NCBI GenBank assembly: GCA_022702545.1
Contig: JAHRBC010000002.1
Location: 7,502,001 to 7,566,000, forward strand
Direction: 5' to 3'
Length of the DNA: 64,000 nucleotides
From: Phycomyces nitens
Lineage: Eukaryota > Mucoromycota > Mucoromycetes > Mucorales > Phycomycetaceae
Part shown: one piece after another, positions 24,042 to 36,758 of the stretch
Layout: each line of letters opens with the position of its first letter
How positions within the stretch are numbered: the stretch's first letter is position 1
Notes under the pieces: model-generated
The model's input: the letters and a program-made list of their open reading frames with translations, nothing else
What the model was told of the DNA's origin: nothing
Database searches by the model: none
Program-made: the position numbers and the translations under genes

Positions 24042-26606
24042 ATAAATAAATAAAAACATCTTTCCTCCAAGGCAAACAATTTTACCTTCTAAGTATGTTA
24101 TTAAGACAAACTGTAACAATCAGCTTAAGAAGAGATTTTTTTTTTAATTTTTTAATTGTTTAATTTTTATTCGTCATCTCTGACGGTCCACTGTGGTGGT
24201 GGGGGGAGCATGCTGTCAGGGACTGGTTTGGTCACGACACTGTGGAAGCGTCTTTCCATCAGCTGTCGAGAATTGTTGCCCAAGTCGACACGGGCATACA
24301 AGTCAACCATTTCGAGGAAATGGTTGAACTAAAAGGACAATTAGTTTCTATTTATTATATTTCAAAAACAATAAACTTGGCTGGAAAACAATTTACCTTG
24401 TTGCTTCGCCAACTTGGGCGCTTGACGTGAACGATGCGCACACCTGGAGTCCCAGGTGTCTCATCACCAGACTCGCCATCAGACATTGCTCCTTTCTGAA
24501 TGAGATTGGAGCAATCCCTACCCATTGCAGCATCAATGGCAGCCTTGTTCTTGGCATAGGTAAGGCCACGGCGTTTGAGGTGCTATAGATCAATTGGTAT
24601 TAATATTACTCTTAAAACTAAGCTCTGATTAGAATATAAAACACAACTTACATCACCCTCACGAGAAGAGCGCCGTGTCTTTGCCTTTGCGGCATCCCTC
24701 TTGCTAGAAGTCTGGGACTCCAGGTGACACCGACTGCGGAAGTGGTTGTGAACCTTTTCACGGATGTCACTGTTTCGCAACCTGGGGTCCTGAGACCTTT
24801 GCACCAGGAAGGCCATTAGGTTGTCCACCAACTCTTTATTTGGACTGTCGTTGAAGAAGACCTTGGTGTTCCACCTGGGCTTCCTGTTGTTGGCCTCAAT
24901 TTCGGCCTGGTCATTCGACCTGAACCTTGGCGTCCACATGTAGCCATGAATAAGTCTCTATTTTATAGCATTAAATTAGTGAATTATTATTACTCTGTTA
25001 CTTACAATCACTTCCGTGAGGTCCTTTGGTTTTGGCTCAGGAAGAACATTGCCAGTAGTGCTGACAACTGGGGCCACAGCAACAGGAACCACCACTACAA
25101 AAGTCTAAGGGTATTATGTAGATAAAACTTATAAAATAAGTTACTTAATTGTATAGTTTTACTATGCTTTTGGTAATATATAATCGTGATCCGTAGTAGA
25201 CTAAAAAGATATGGGGGTGAACTGAATCATCCTACCTACTGGTGTACAAGAATCCAATGTAGAATATTTAAATGCCCTCAAACAGCGCAAAACTTAAATA
25301 TACATTGTAGCCACAATATATTCCTAGTCGATCTACCCTTTTTTGCATTGTATTTTACGATACACAGACAGTTTGTGTCAGGGGAGATTGGCCACTTACA
25401 AACAACCAGTTTTATCTTTCATTATATTTTATAGTGGGTTTTATAGTATGTTTTAACAGTCCATCAAGGATGATTGTAGACTATGGCAAGGTAATTGTAG
25501 TTATTCTATGCAAACAAGCCTCCCTGGTTTGTTGTTTTTTTTTGGAGCAATAGATTCTGAAAATTTTTATTTTTCGTTTTATTTGATAAAAAAATACATT
25601 TGCGCTATATATTCTAGTCTCTAGATTATTTCTTTGGTATATCTATTCTACCAATCGATATTTCTTGGTCGGCACCATCAACTGGTTCTTAATAGAGCCA
25701 GGATACTTACCTAGCTGAGAGAAAGCCAATACTGTCTAAAGTAAAAGAGAAGATTGTTAGTAAATTATTTTTATATAAATCATTCATTCTTATACTTACA
25801 TTTTTAATATAATAAACAGAATATTTGATAGACTCTCTGTAATATGTCAAAAAATGATCATTGTCTAATAGATATATGTTAATATTTGTAGATAGGCAAT
25901 ATATAATACTAAAATATTGGTTCACTTACAAGATATAGTCGTTGGAATGGCCAGATAATTTCAATCGGGAATCCATAGAAGAGCATAGTAAGATGTCTGT
26001 GATAGATGTTATTAAAGAGAACATATTTATAATATAAAAGGTTTACCAGAATATTATATTGAGATGGATAGAAAAATAGAATTTGCGGCTACATACAAAA
26101 GAGTGATTTAGTTAATAAAGAAGAGCTTTAGCATAATATGATCTTACCTTTGGATATACAGCCAAGTGCAATAGAGAGACCCCATTATATATTTATAAGC
26201 ATTTACCTATGAATAATAAAATATATTGAGTAAAAAATATTTACAAGAGAAAGAAAAGAATTAATTACCAGAGTATTTTGCGGTAATATTTAGGCACAAA
26301 AGAATATAAAAAATAAAAAGGAAAAATAAATACTTTGTATTAAAAGGCTGTTTGACCCTGATAAAATGCGGGCAATAAAAATGATAATCCAAAAGAATAT
26401 GGCTGCCGTCATTTTCATATCTTTGTGATTTATAGTTTATTAGGTTGAAAAAGATGTCTAGATATAGAACAAGAGTGTACACAAAGCTGTTAAATAACAA
26501 TAAAACTACAAGACGATTCATTATTTTCAGTCAACCTCTTTACTTGCAAGTATACTAGCCATATTCCAATTGTCAAAATATATTAATAATTATTTATTGA
26601 TAGAAC

Positions 26607-27864
26607 ATGAACAATCGTATTCCTCCTCCTCCCCGTCAGCGCAACCCAAGACTTAACGCCGTTGCACGCAGTGCATTAGCTGCCACTGAAGATGTACAAA
26701 TGTCAGACACCACTACAGTCACGGCACCAAGCATTCCTCAAGATATGGATGCGACTGAGAGAATGTTTGCTCTGTTGACTGCCAACAATGGAAACTTTGT
26801 AACACTGGCAAAAGAAATGGCTGAGATGTCAAAGAGAATGAGTGGTGTAGAAAATGGTATTAATCTCACCAACGAGATTAATATTTATCTCAAGAAAATG
26901 ATCAAAGAGATCATGGCTGCCCAGGACAAGCTCAGCAAGTCCACCGAGAATGGAATTTCTGAGGCAGATTCTGCGATAAAAGCAAGCTTTTCGTCTTTGA
27001 TGGAGGAAGGGTATACTCCTGGAAAACGGCACGTCGGCATCTCTGTAAGTAAATCAATGATAGTAAATATAATTACCAATATATCTAACAGACATATATT
27101 AGCATGCACTCAATAAATACATGAAGAACCCAAACCTCACGGACACAGATCCATTAAAAGTTGCCGAGAACAATGAGAAGCCAGGATGGTCAACTAATGG
27201 CACCTTCAAGGAAGGCTATAATCAAGCCCTTGCAATGGCCGTGATTTCGTACTTGCGACAACAGCAAAGTGCAATTGGTGTTTCAACCAATGATATTGCA
27301 AGAATAGTGAAGAATCACTACAGGAACCAGGTTCGACATTACAAAACATCACCTGATAAGATTGTAGCTCGGCAAAGAACATCACGAAGACGCAATCGAA
27401 AGATCTCTGTAAGAATAAAAATAAATAGGCCAATGTTTTATTATATATTCTAATATAGTATTTATGTCTAGCTTCTCAAACGTCGCACTGTTACGTATCA
27501 GAAATACACCGAGGAGATTACAAGATTGATGCGAGGCTTGGATTGCAGCAATGTTCTTGTATTAGAGGTGATGTCTGACGATGAATCTGACACTGAGAAT
27601 GAAGTTCGGGCACACCGTCCCAGTTGGAGAAGTGATAAGGTAATGTACTATATAATTAAAATTTATATTAGCTTTAAGTTCACTAACTAACATTTGTTTA
27701 AAAAATAGCTCCAAGAGTTTATCGATGTGGTTGACAAATTGTCTGTCAAAAGGTTGCAAAAGAAATCCAACAGCTTATTGAAGCGTGTTCGTTTTGTAAA
27801 GGAAATGAGTGTCTCTCAGCATATGTCAGTCACGTTACCAGAATGGTGTATTTCTACTGAATAA
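26607..27864 (+). CDS. CACTA-5 accessory gene A (intact, four exons, 355 aa)
   Basis: Exons 26607-27044, 27103-27408, 27472-27639, 27709-27864; phase 0 throughout. Intron 1 has a clear CTAAC branch site before its attag acceptor. Exon 1 (146 codons) starts with a Pro/Arg head (RIPPPPRQRNPR), then long amphipathic helices (FVTLAKEMAEMSKRM; IYLKKMIKEIMAAQDKLSKS) consistent with a coiled coil. Exon 2 is again 306 nt, with VKNHYRNQVRHY and the basic RQRTSRRRNRK. Exon 3 has VMSDDESDTEN and the signature HRPSWRSDK. Exon 4 begins LQEFIDVVDKL. Sequence is well diverged from the CACTA-3 copy but exon lengths and signatures are kept, implying selection. Proposed TNPA-like partner of the transposase; no known domain recognised. 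Confidence 0.8.
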
Positions 27865-28055
27865 ATAAATAAAAAAATTTTAACTAAGAATTTAATAGCT
27901 TCTTGTATACGTATGCACTTTTTGATGGATGCATTACAGGCAAATATATAAAATAATCAAAGTTATACTGTATGTGAAATATACATTAAAGAATATAGAA
28001 ATATTTAATGATATTTAATTGTAAGTCTTTATTGACGTTAATTTATTTTGGAATA

Positions 28056-31000
28056 TTATATATAGATCTTACGTAACAAGGGAACAACACACATCATCAC
28101 TCGACCTCCATCACCTATGTGTTCACCTATAGCTACAGACAACAAAATCCTATGTACAGGAAGAATATTTTGAAGACTACTCGGTTCAAACTCCAGCTCA
28201 TTCACCTCTACGCCCTCATCACTCCTGGGTTGCAGATTAGCCTCTCTATACCAACGTACATATGCAAACACATGCCGACTCGATTGACCAGCAAATGAGT
28301 TTGTGGCAGTATTCACAAAGAGGTACTGAATCTGGCCGGTGTATGCATTTGTATACTGATCATTGCTTGTCTTGAACAGTGCCTGGATGAATGAACCGCG
28401 TTGCATGGTTCCATTACTTCCTTTATACACCTGGCCAAGAAGATTGATCGATGAAAATTTTTGGATGCGGTTGTTGACTATGGTTTGTGAGGGACTGGCC
28501 TGGCGATAATGAACAAGTTGCTCATTGTCATACACCTCACGATAGTACTCCAAAAGGTACTGGTACTCGCTCTCCTTCATCGATACCTCTTCCTTCAAAG
28601 CCAAAGGAAGCGCAGATGGTGGCAATGACTCGTTGCCCTTCACAATGTCAAAGTCTGTCTCTGCAGCAGCAAGAAATGCGTTCAGATCAAATGGCGTGGC
28701 AATGGTGGTGGCAATGGTGGCAATGGTGGCAGTGGTGGCAGTGGTGGCAGTGGTGGCAGTGGTGGCAGTGGTGGCAGTGGTGGCAGTGAACTCAGCAAGG
28801 ATGCTGGCATGAGAAGGCACAAGAACTGGTGCAAGTATACGCAGGAGGTCTCCTTTGTACGCGTCTTGATGGTACCTCTTCATGTATGTGGCCTCAAAGC
28901 CATCTCTCTGGTTTGTTGAGAAATTCTTGAGAATGCCGTTGAATCTCTCAAAGCTAAACAGCCAGTATCCATAAACCGGCCCAAAATTGCTGACGGTGTC
29001 TTGAAGATGCAAATGGAGGTGCATGTTCGGCGAAATCAATTGGGCATCATACAATACTTGGCACTGTCTGCAAAATGCCTCAAGAGAGCTGTGCGCTTCC
29101 TCCAGCTCAACCACGGAAATGCTTGGCTTGACAAGGTACTGACAGGCATTGACAAATGATATCCAGTTGCCAAGGTGGACATCAGGCAAACGACCGCGCA
29201 GGAGAACAGGAGAGTACACCAAGCACCAGGACTTCCATTCATCCGCCTTCATAAATGGAAAGTCCTTGCCAATCTTCTTTCTCAATGGTGTATAGTCAGG
29301 AGGGAGGACCATCTTCTCCGAATCTTGCTGCATGGCGGCCAGGTCTCTGTTTGTGATCAGACCAGTCGATCTCCATTTCTCCATCATCCTTTTGGCGGTT
29401 CCCAGAAAGAGGTTATGCATTGGATCTATTATGGTGCATTCCACTGCATTAAAGTACTCAAGATCATGGAGTTCCGACCAGCGGACTCCATTCTCCTTTT
29501 CCATCCTCTTTCTTTCTACCTCACTGGACGCGTTCTTCCAGGCCACAGCATCACGGCGATTCTCTTGATCAGTGCGAGCCACCCACTCGGAGAAGACGAA
29601 CCCAGAATAGTCAACACCACTGTTTCCTGGGAGGCGAGAGAACTGGCGATTGCACTTGTGGCATGCATTGGTACTTGCATGGGACGTAAATCCACATGTT
29701 TTCCTGGCGGCAGGGATGTCACAGGCGACAAGAAGAAGGGCGGCACGAACCAATGCACCAGAAGGACACTGCGCCGTTGGCATCACCACACCCACATACA
29801 AGGATTTGAGCTCGGCAACAAGGGGACGGAGGTAGTGGTTGATTTCACTGGTTTTGGCTTCTTTTGGCCCAGGCATCAGACCAACAAGAAGAACGTTCTC
29901 TTTCTTATAACGTTCGGCCCTCGGCAGATTATTGACAGAGAGATAGATGGCTCCGCAAGAGTATGTGACCCCATCGAAAGGCTGGAACCAATCGATGTTC
30001 ATGGTGAGCATGAGAGATCGCTCATGATCCACAAATTGCCTGTCATTGGCATCTTTCAACTCACTCCACTTGGCGCCATCGTAGATGTCGAACATCATTC
30101 CAGAAACTTGCTGTCTTGCTCTCCAATGGTTGATTGCTTCCTCAAACCCAGGGCGACGGAAGAAGATTGACAGTGCACTGATTACTGAGCTGTACATATA
30201 TACCTTGTTAGGCAAGGACGTGTTTTTTGGAGGAGCCTGGAAGAGCTGGCTTCCACAAGTATTTCCAGAGAGCCTCTCGAAATCGCAGCATCGGGGAACA
30301 CCTTCAGACTCCAAGTATGTCTTGTGACAATCGCCGCATGCCACAAAACGCTGGATACTCTTGGATAACGATGTCATGCCAGTCATTGAGTTGAGGCCAC
30401 TCAAGCTGGATGGAAGACTGAAGGATTGGCCAAAGTGAGACAGGACCTCGTTCAGAAACTTGATCAAGATCGAACCACCCGAATTGACAACATACTTTGA
30501 GATAAAGAAAGCAGCAAAGGCGGCAACAAAGGCATGAAGAGGGTCTGCAGGCATTGATGTCTCAAATTGCTCTGTTTGGTTTTCGTATTAATATATGGTA
30601 TATGCTTATTTATTTTGTACTAACCTTCAAGTTCTTCAACCTCATCTTCAGAATCGTCCGAACCATTCAACTCATTGTCATCGGCATCTTCACTTTCAAC
30701 TAAAAATAATAATATAACAAGAGCAAAAGGTAAGTATTCGTATTCTGTTACATAAAGAATATCCTTGCAAGTCATTACAATTTATTATATTGTGTAAATA
30801 AAATTATATACTTACATTCAAAATTCTCTTCGGCATCATTGACTTCAATGTCAATCTCCATGTCATTCTCATTCACCATCAGAGAAGCTTTAGAATACGA
30901 TTATATATTTTAAAGAAAACGGTTAATTATGACAAAAAATAATAATTTACGGCATACACTTACAAGAACTTCTAGCTTGAAAGCTTCTTACAATATCATT

Positions 31001-31108
31001 GGTGATATGTCTTTGGTATGTTTGAGTTGATACCATGACAAAGCCTCTGCTATTAGAAGAGCAGATAGCACACTTGCATTCGACTTGATTGTTTGAGTAG
31101 CTGGACAT
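28056..31108 (-). CDS. CACTA-5 Tnp2-type transposase (intact, four exons, about 935 aa)
   Basis: Exons 31108-30964, 30887-30816, 30699-30625, 30571-28056; the joined length is a multiple of three and open. Exon 1: ECKCAICSSNSRGF and QTYQRHITND, a Cys/His unit. Exons 2-3: acidic (EDADDNELNGSDDSEDEVEE). Exon 4: CGDCHKTYLE zinc ribbon, MNIDWFQPFDGVTYSCGAIY (first Asp candidate), CHKCNRQFSR, DPMHNLFLGTAKRMMEKW (second Asp candidate), MHLHLHLQDT and FSFERFNGILK (DUF4218-like, with a possible catalytic Glu), then the C-terminal module INLLGQVYKG, YTGQIQYLFVN, HVFAYVRWYR, ILPVHRILLSVAIG. Between core and C-terminal module lies an in-frame Ala/Thr minisatellite. Acts in the nucleus on CACTG/CACTA ends by family analogy. 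Convergent with gene A, stops about 190 bp apart. Confidence 0.9.
28696..28790. repeat. 9-bp coding minisatellite in CACTA-5 transposase
   Basis: About ten copies of GGTGGCAGT (and variants with GGTGGCAAT) on the plus strand, read on the minus strand as Ala-Thr-Thr and Ala-Thr-Ile repeats. Absent from the sibling transposases, so a recent in-frame expansion in a tolerant linker. Confidence 0.9.
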
Positions 31109-32628
31109 ATTGATTTTTAATAGTCTTTTTAATTGACAAGAAAGGCAAATGGCTCAGGAACATATTTTAATATATATCATTTTTAGAATATCAACTGCCA
31201 AAATGACATAGCTAGCATTGACGCCCAAAACTGGGATTTGTCTATAAGCAGAAATAGTTGTCTCATTCCTGGTTACAGGATTGTGAACATGTGTTTGTTT
31301 ATATGCCTTTTATAATATACGTCATTACATCTCTCTTACAGAACTGACATCACTTATAATAAATCGAAAAGAGAAATATATACTCTTTAAGCAATTAATT
31401 ATTTCAAAAGGGGTTTTACAATAATAAACTAGATGTTATCTTGTAAAAAATCTTGTTTGCTTATAAAAATCACTATTCTAATTGATTCTGCGACATAGTT
31501 ACAAGGAGTATAAATTACTTACAAACAAATATCATGCCTAAAAGACTCTACTTTATTATTCTATCCAATAGAACATATTGAATATTATAATCGCCGTCAA
31601 AAATAAAAAAGTTTATTATGTTTAACTTCAGTCTACTAATGGTAAGATAATACAGTAGTTTGCTATAAATGAAACCACTCAATTTTTGTAGTGCACTGGC
31701 CCAGCATTTGAAGGCTGACCAGTGTTGGTGTTGCCTCCAACATTGGTACCACTTTGGCCGTTCATGGTGGTATATGCTTGTTTGAGAAAGCCTACGTCGT
31801 TGCTTATTGTCAAGACAGTTTGCTTCATAGCAATTATCTCCTCCATCATCCGAGGATTCTCTGCATTGGGCTGAGGAGCGAGTGCGCGTCTGTTTGCCAT
31901 TGTCTAAAGAATATTAAAATAGTCAGTGTCAATTATATTATACTGTGTCTGGATTTAATATAAATGATATTCTTTACTTGTAACTAAAAAGATAATAAGA
32001 TGATGAGAACACAAAAGAGTGAGAAAGAACAAGTCAATTATACGAAAAGCATATTATATATTAATAGCCATATACATGGCTGTATCCAAAAAGACTTCTT
32101 GTAGACTATCAGAGTTGATATCGGCAATCAAAATTGTCCTTTATTAATTAACTAGTGAGTTGGTCTCTTTGGATAAAGAAAAAGACTTTGTAAAATCGGT
32201 TTTTATATATATATACTTTGGGTTTATTCTATAACACAATTAATATTACTATTCATTTAGCTTTAAATCTATTTGTCTATATATTTTATTCTGTTTAAAT
32301 TATACAGGCTCTTTAACAATAAACATTATCCATCTATCCCGAAAACCTTATTCTTTGAACCAAACGATTCTTGATAGTGTTGATTACACAGCTTTTTTTT
32401 CACATTGATTCTGCGCCTTTATTGTAAGCCCAAGAAAATAATAAACAGCAGACTGAAACCTAGCAAAGCATATTAATCGCTCAGGATATATTTTGGATTC
32501 CATCCATTACACCTATTCTGTCTCTATTTCAAATTCGATGTGGGCCCTTGTAATTAATCTCTCTTTTTCCCTATATCCGTGCCAATTTACTTTTCTCTTT
32601 ACACTCCCATAAACACAGGCTGATTCCG

Positions 32629-33546
32629 ATGCATCCTTTCCACATTGCCCATCCAGGTTAACAATCATCAGTTAAACTCTCTGTAATCTTATAATTTATT
32701 CTGACTCTCTCTCTTTCTATCAATCTTATAGACCTCTTTGACTCACACATCTCATTATATTATACTGTCATCGGGACCATGGTAAAAAGTCTTTTCAAAT
32801 CAAAATTTTCCTTATCTGACTTTGTTTACTCTGCAATAGACCACCCCTGCCATTCACCCCATCTGCCTCTTCCATAATCTACGGCTGCTATCATGATGGT
32901 AATGCCGTTTCTTGTTCTTTATACTTTTCTATAATATTATTTCCGTTTGCTCTTTTTATCTTATAGCCCTATTCCACCCGCATGGCCTATTATATAGCAC
33001 CATCATCAGTGCCCAGGTAAAAAAAAACTTTTTTGTGTCAAAAAATAATTTTCTTTTCTAACGTTGCTTATTCTAATTTAGGCTATCACCATCACTGTTC
33101 ACCCCATCTGCCTCTCTCATCATCTACGACTGGTTATCATAATGGTAATGCCGTTTCTTGGCCTTTATTCTTTTCCATAATATTATTCTGGCTATTTACT
33201 AATAATTTTTTATACTCTTAACAAGACACTATTATTGGCCGCCATATACCATCCCTCTACTATAATCACCAACTCTGTTTTTGGTATGTAAATAAATTTT
33301 TCTATCACTCAATTCACCCATATTAATTTATTTTATCCCATCTCTAGTCAATCCAATCATACAAGATGCCATGTCACACAATTCAGCCCCTCTTTGTCCA
33401 TTCTTATCCAATCTTTGCAATGTAAGTATAATATCCCTCGCATCTTGAATAGCACCCGCACTCTTGAATATATATCGCTAATATAACTTTTATTATATCA
33501 GAACACTACCGCAACCACCTAAATTGCCGCCAGACCCTATTTTCAG
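32629..33546 (+). other. Micro-exon cluster in the CACTA-4 right arm (possible spliced gene)
   Basis: Exon-like segments with good donors and acceptors: 32629-32656 (from ATG), A1 32732-32781, B1 32840-32898, A2 32967-33016, B2 33082-33144, C 33226-33283, D 33348-33421, E 33502-33522 to the stop or 33546 to the next donor. A1/B1 and A2/B2 are a tandem duplication of a 235-bp unit. The introns after the A exons have a CTAAC-type branch site (clear in the second at 33057-33061). Joining exon 1, A2, B2, C, D, E gives an open frame of 97 codons; using A1/B1 instead meets a stop, because B1 lacks one base. The peptide (for example ALFHPHGLLYSTIISAQ) is hydrophobic and has no family I know. Runs opposite to gene A of the same element. 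Could be a real small gene, a non-coding spliced RNA or a captured fragment. Confidence 0.5.
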
Positions 33547-34130
33547 GTATTGTTCAGTAGAGAAGCACCCGATCCAAGTAGTATCAAGTAGGCTGGTAGA
33601 AGCGGCAAGGATAGACCGTAATAGTATTAGAACTCGTGTATAGAACCATTCTATTCTTTCCAATAAACACAAATATAAACCATAAACAACCTAATAAGTA
33701 CGGGATATAAAATAATTGAGAGTATATCACTGGTCGAGAGTAATAAAGAGGATACCAAAATCAATAAATAATGGGCTATCTACTGTAGGCAAAGTACCTT
33801 ATACTACAGTTATGTGACTTCTCAAGGGTGTAGGCAAAGGAACCTCGCCATTCTATTTTTAATAGACTTATTGAATATAATAAAATTAAAACTGAGATTT
33901 GCATAGGTAATTCTGGTATTCACTTCAAGTTGACATATTAAGAATACTAACTCCCCTTACTAGCATCACCCCTAGTGGACTAAACACCAGTGTTTAGCGC
34001 GAAAATGCTCAGGCACCAAAGGTACCTTGTGCACTAGGCATTTGTTCACATAAACTCCAGTATATACCTTACCTTTGTCCAGGAATATACCTACCTATAT
34101 ACCAGTGTATATCAAATGGTTTTCCCAGTG

Positions 34131-36758
34131 AGGGAGGCGTGACGATAGTCCACTAGGTCTGGAATGTCATACTGCTTCTTGTAATACTCCAACAAAAAAG
34201 GATAGTGGACATCACTTATTGAGGAAGGCTTACTGGTCAAGAGAGGAAATGCAGACGGAGGGAGCGGTTCATTGCCTTTGACAAGAATTGTTGCATCGTT
34301 GGAGAGTCGAAGAAAGTCTTGCAAGTCAAATGTGCAGTAGGTTGTAGAGGGAGAGGAGAGGATGGTGGGTGTGGTGGACGTGAGTTTCTGGAGAACAGGA
34401 GAAAAGAGGACTTGGCTCGAATTGGGAAAAACGGCATTGACATAGTCACTCTTGTATGCATCTTCCAGGAAGTTTTGCATATAGGTCATCTCAAACCCAT
34501 CTCTTCTGTTCGTTTTAATATTCTTTAACAAGCCATTGAATCTCTCAAACCCAAAGAGCCAATAACCGTACACGGGTCCAAAATCACGAACGGTGTCGCG
34601 AAGATGGAGGTGCAGGTGCATATTGCAGGTGAGGATTGTAGCAGGGTAAAGCGTTTCACACAATTGACAGAATTGCTGGAGATGGAGGTGAGCTGACTTG
34701 ACATCATCATACGTTATTGTTGGCTTGACCAGAATACGACATGCGTCCACAAAATCGATCCAGTTGGCAAAGTTTGCTGGTGGAAGAACGTACTTCGGCA
34801 AAACCGGAGAGTACACCAATACCCACAACTTCCATTCGTCAGCTTTCATCCTGGGGAACCCCTTGCCAATCTTCGTCTTCAGCATGCTATAGCCAACAGG
34901 CAGTACCATGGTCTCGGCTATCTTCTGCATCTCGCGAAGATCCCTGTCTACGATCAGACCACTGGCAGTCCACTTTTCCACCATTCTTTTTGCCGTGCCC
35001 AGAAAGAGATTGTGCATGGGATCGATGATCGTTCCACATACTAGATCAAAGTATCCAAGACGATGCAGCTGCGACCATCGAACACCATTTTCGACCTCCA
35101 GCTGATGTCTTTCTGAGGATGTACTTGCACTTTTCCACACCTCAGCATGCACCCGGTTTTCAGCACCACTCGCAAGCCTCCACTCAGCAAACTCGAAACC
35201 GCGGAAATCTACACTGGTCGTGCCTTCCAGATGAGAGAACTGATGATTGCATTTGTAGCATGCGCATGTGCTGTTGTGGGCGGTGAATCCACTGGTCTTT
35301 CTTGCTGCTGGGATGTCACACGCCACCATCATTAGTGCAGCACGGACACTGGCACCAGTTGGCCTCTCAAATGTTGGAATATTCATTCCAACATAGAGCT
35401 CATTCAACTCATCTACCAACGGCTCCAGGTAGTGGTTGATCTCCTCTGACTTTGGCTCTTTTGGTCCAGGCATAAGACCAACGAGGATGGTGTTTTCTGG
35501 CTTGAATCGCTCCTCCCGAGGTAGATTATTGATGACCAAATAAATGGCACCACAAGAGTACACCACACCATTGAAAGGTTGGAACCAGTCGATGTTGAGA
35601 GCCAACATGAGGGAGTGCGGATCCGCTGTAAACTGGACGCCATTGATGTCCTTGACATCCTTCCACATGGCGCCGTCGTAGACATCGCACATTGTCTGTG
35701 GAATCGTGAGATCTGAGTTCCAGTGTCTGATTCTGGCCTCAAAGCCAGGGCGAAGAAAGAGTGTCTTCATAGCATGCTTGACGGATTGATAGACAAACAC
35801 CCTTTTTGGGGCCAAGGCACCAACAGATGACTCCTTCCCCAACTTACACCCGCAGACAGAGTTGGATCCAAGCTTCTGGAACACACAGGTGGGAGGAACT
35901 GTCATGCATTCATCGTAGATTTGATGGCAATCTTGGCATGCTACAAATCTGTGGATTCCCTTGGACATCTCGGAAAATCCAGTCATTCTTTGGAGCCCAA
36001 GAAGACTTGTTGGAAGCTGGAAATCCTGCTCGTAAATCTTCAAGAGCTCATTGATGAACTCGATCAAGACAATGGAACCCTTGTTGACCACGTAGCGGGA
36101 TGTAAAAAGGACCGTGAAGATGGCGATAAACTTGTGAACTGGGTTCTCAGGCATACCAGGGGCTTCAAAAGGGGCTATTGTAAAAAAAAAGAGAAAATAT
36201 TAATACTCAATTTTTCAGGCTTTTTCTTTTATTCAATGATTATGTACAAACCTTTGGCATCCAACTCCTCAAGCTCAAGCTCAACAACATCTTCATCATC
36301 ACTGGCGCCATCGTCATTCTCAACCGAGATCTCATTGTCATCATCGTGATTCTCAATGGAGACATCGTTGGCAGGCATGGACTCAATTTCCAAAACAGGA
36401 ACATTTGTTTGGCCGCCCTCTTCTACGGGACCAGGTTGGTAAGTCATGACAGCTACAAATATAGAATATAATAGTGTGTTAGACACCATTGACATTTAAA
36501 TAAATATATTTCTTACACTCAGAATCAACTTCCATCATTTCTCTTTGAGAGTCTTTATTTATAATATAATATTAATATACAAGTATACTCTGTTGTTTTA
36601 AATAAAATACCCCTTGAAGATGTGAATACTGCATCTACTCTGGCTCTTTTGTTATGATGTTGGATAGTTCTTCTTGTCACATAGGTGAATCCTTCTTTAT
36701 TATCACCGCATACAGTGCAATAGCACTTGGTGTTGTAAATACTGTTGGAAGAAGACAT
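34131..36758 (-). pseudogene. CACTA-3 transposase, N-terminal and core part (right of CACTA-4)
   Basis: Exons 36758-36611 (148 nt), 36552-36517, 36452-36252, and 36174-34134, where CACTA-4 cuts it. Same motifs as the CACTA-4 copy: KCYCTVCGDN start, acidic exon 3, CQDCHQIYDE ribbon, LNIDWFQPFNG, CACYKCNHQF, DPMHNLFLGTAKRMVEKW, MHLHLHLRDT, GFERFNGLLK. The A-run that is short in CACTA-4 has five A here and the frame is open. The rest of the protein is at 20256-20715. The only lesion I see is the CACTA-4 insertion, just after the HASL residues preceding the C-terminal module. Confidence 0.9.

Larger units (their letters stand above)
25093..31693. mobile_element. CACTA-5, 6.6 kb, apparently intact
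   Basis: Ends CACTACAAAAGTC (25093) and, on the minus strand, CACTACAAAAATTG (from 31693); target duplication CAC at 25090-25092 and 31694-31696. It carries both genes, each open through all exons: gene A (26607-27864) and transposase (28056-31108). Left arm 25093-26606 and right arm 31109-31693 are AT-rich with no supported gene. It is the youngest layer of the nest by position. Best candidate for an autonomous element here; activity not shown. Confidence 0.92.
24167..31900 (-). pseudogene. CACTA-4 accessory gene A, exon 1 split by CACTA-5
   Basis: Exon 1 begins at 31900 and runs to 31694, is interrupted by CACTA-5 (25093-31693), and resumes 25092-25023. Exon 2 is 24957-24652 (306 nt), exon 3 24582-24397, exon 4 24328-24167. 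It matches CACTA-3 gene A closely, with a few substitutions (for example exon 3 ends in Lys instead of Glu before the donor, and the last residue is Glu). Splice sites are intact, so the only lethal lesion is the 6.6-kb insertion. Confidence 0.88.
20716..34130. mobile_element. CACTA-4, sibling of CACTA-3 in opposite orientation, interrupted by CACTA-5
   Basis: Left end CACTGGAAAAACGGCCC at 20716; right end on the minus strand CACTGGGAAAACC from 34130. Target duplication AGG at 20713-20715 and 34131-34133. Own sequence (20716-25092 and 31694-34130, about 6.8 kb) is nearly identical to CACTA-3 read in reverse, so the pair mimics a set of large inverted repeats: 16771-19210 with 31694-34130, 19210-20715 with 23590-25092, 20716-23590 with 34134-37003. 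Transposase gene on plus, gene A on minus. Confidence 0.93.

Noticed and set aside
29175..30170. Long plus-strand open frame of 331 codons
   Set aside because: It is the antisense of the CACTA-5 transposase core and has no recognisable motifs.
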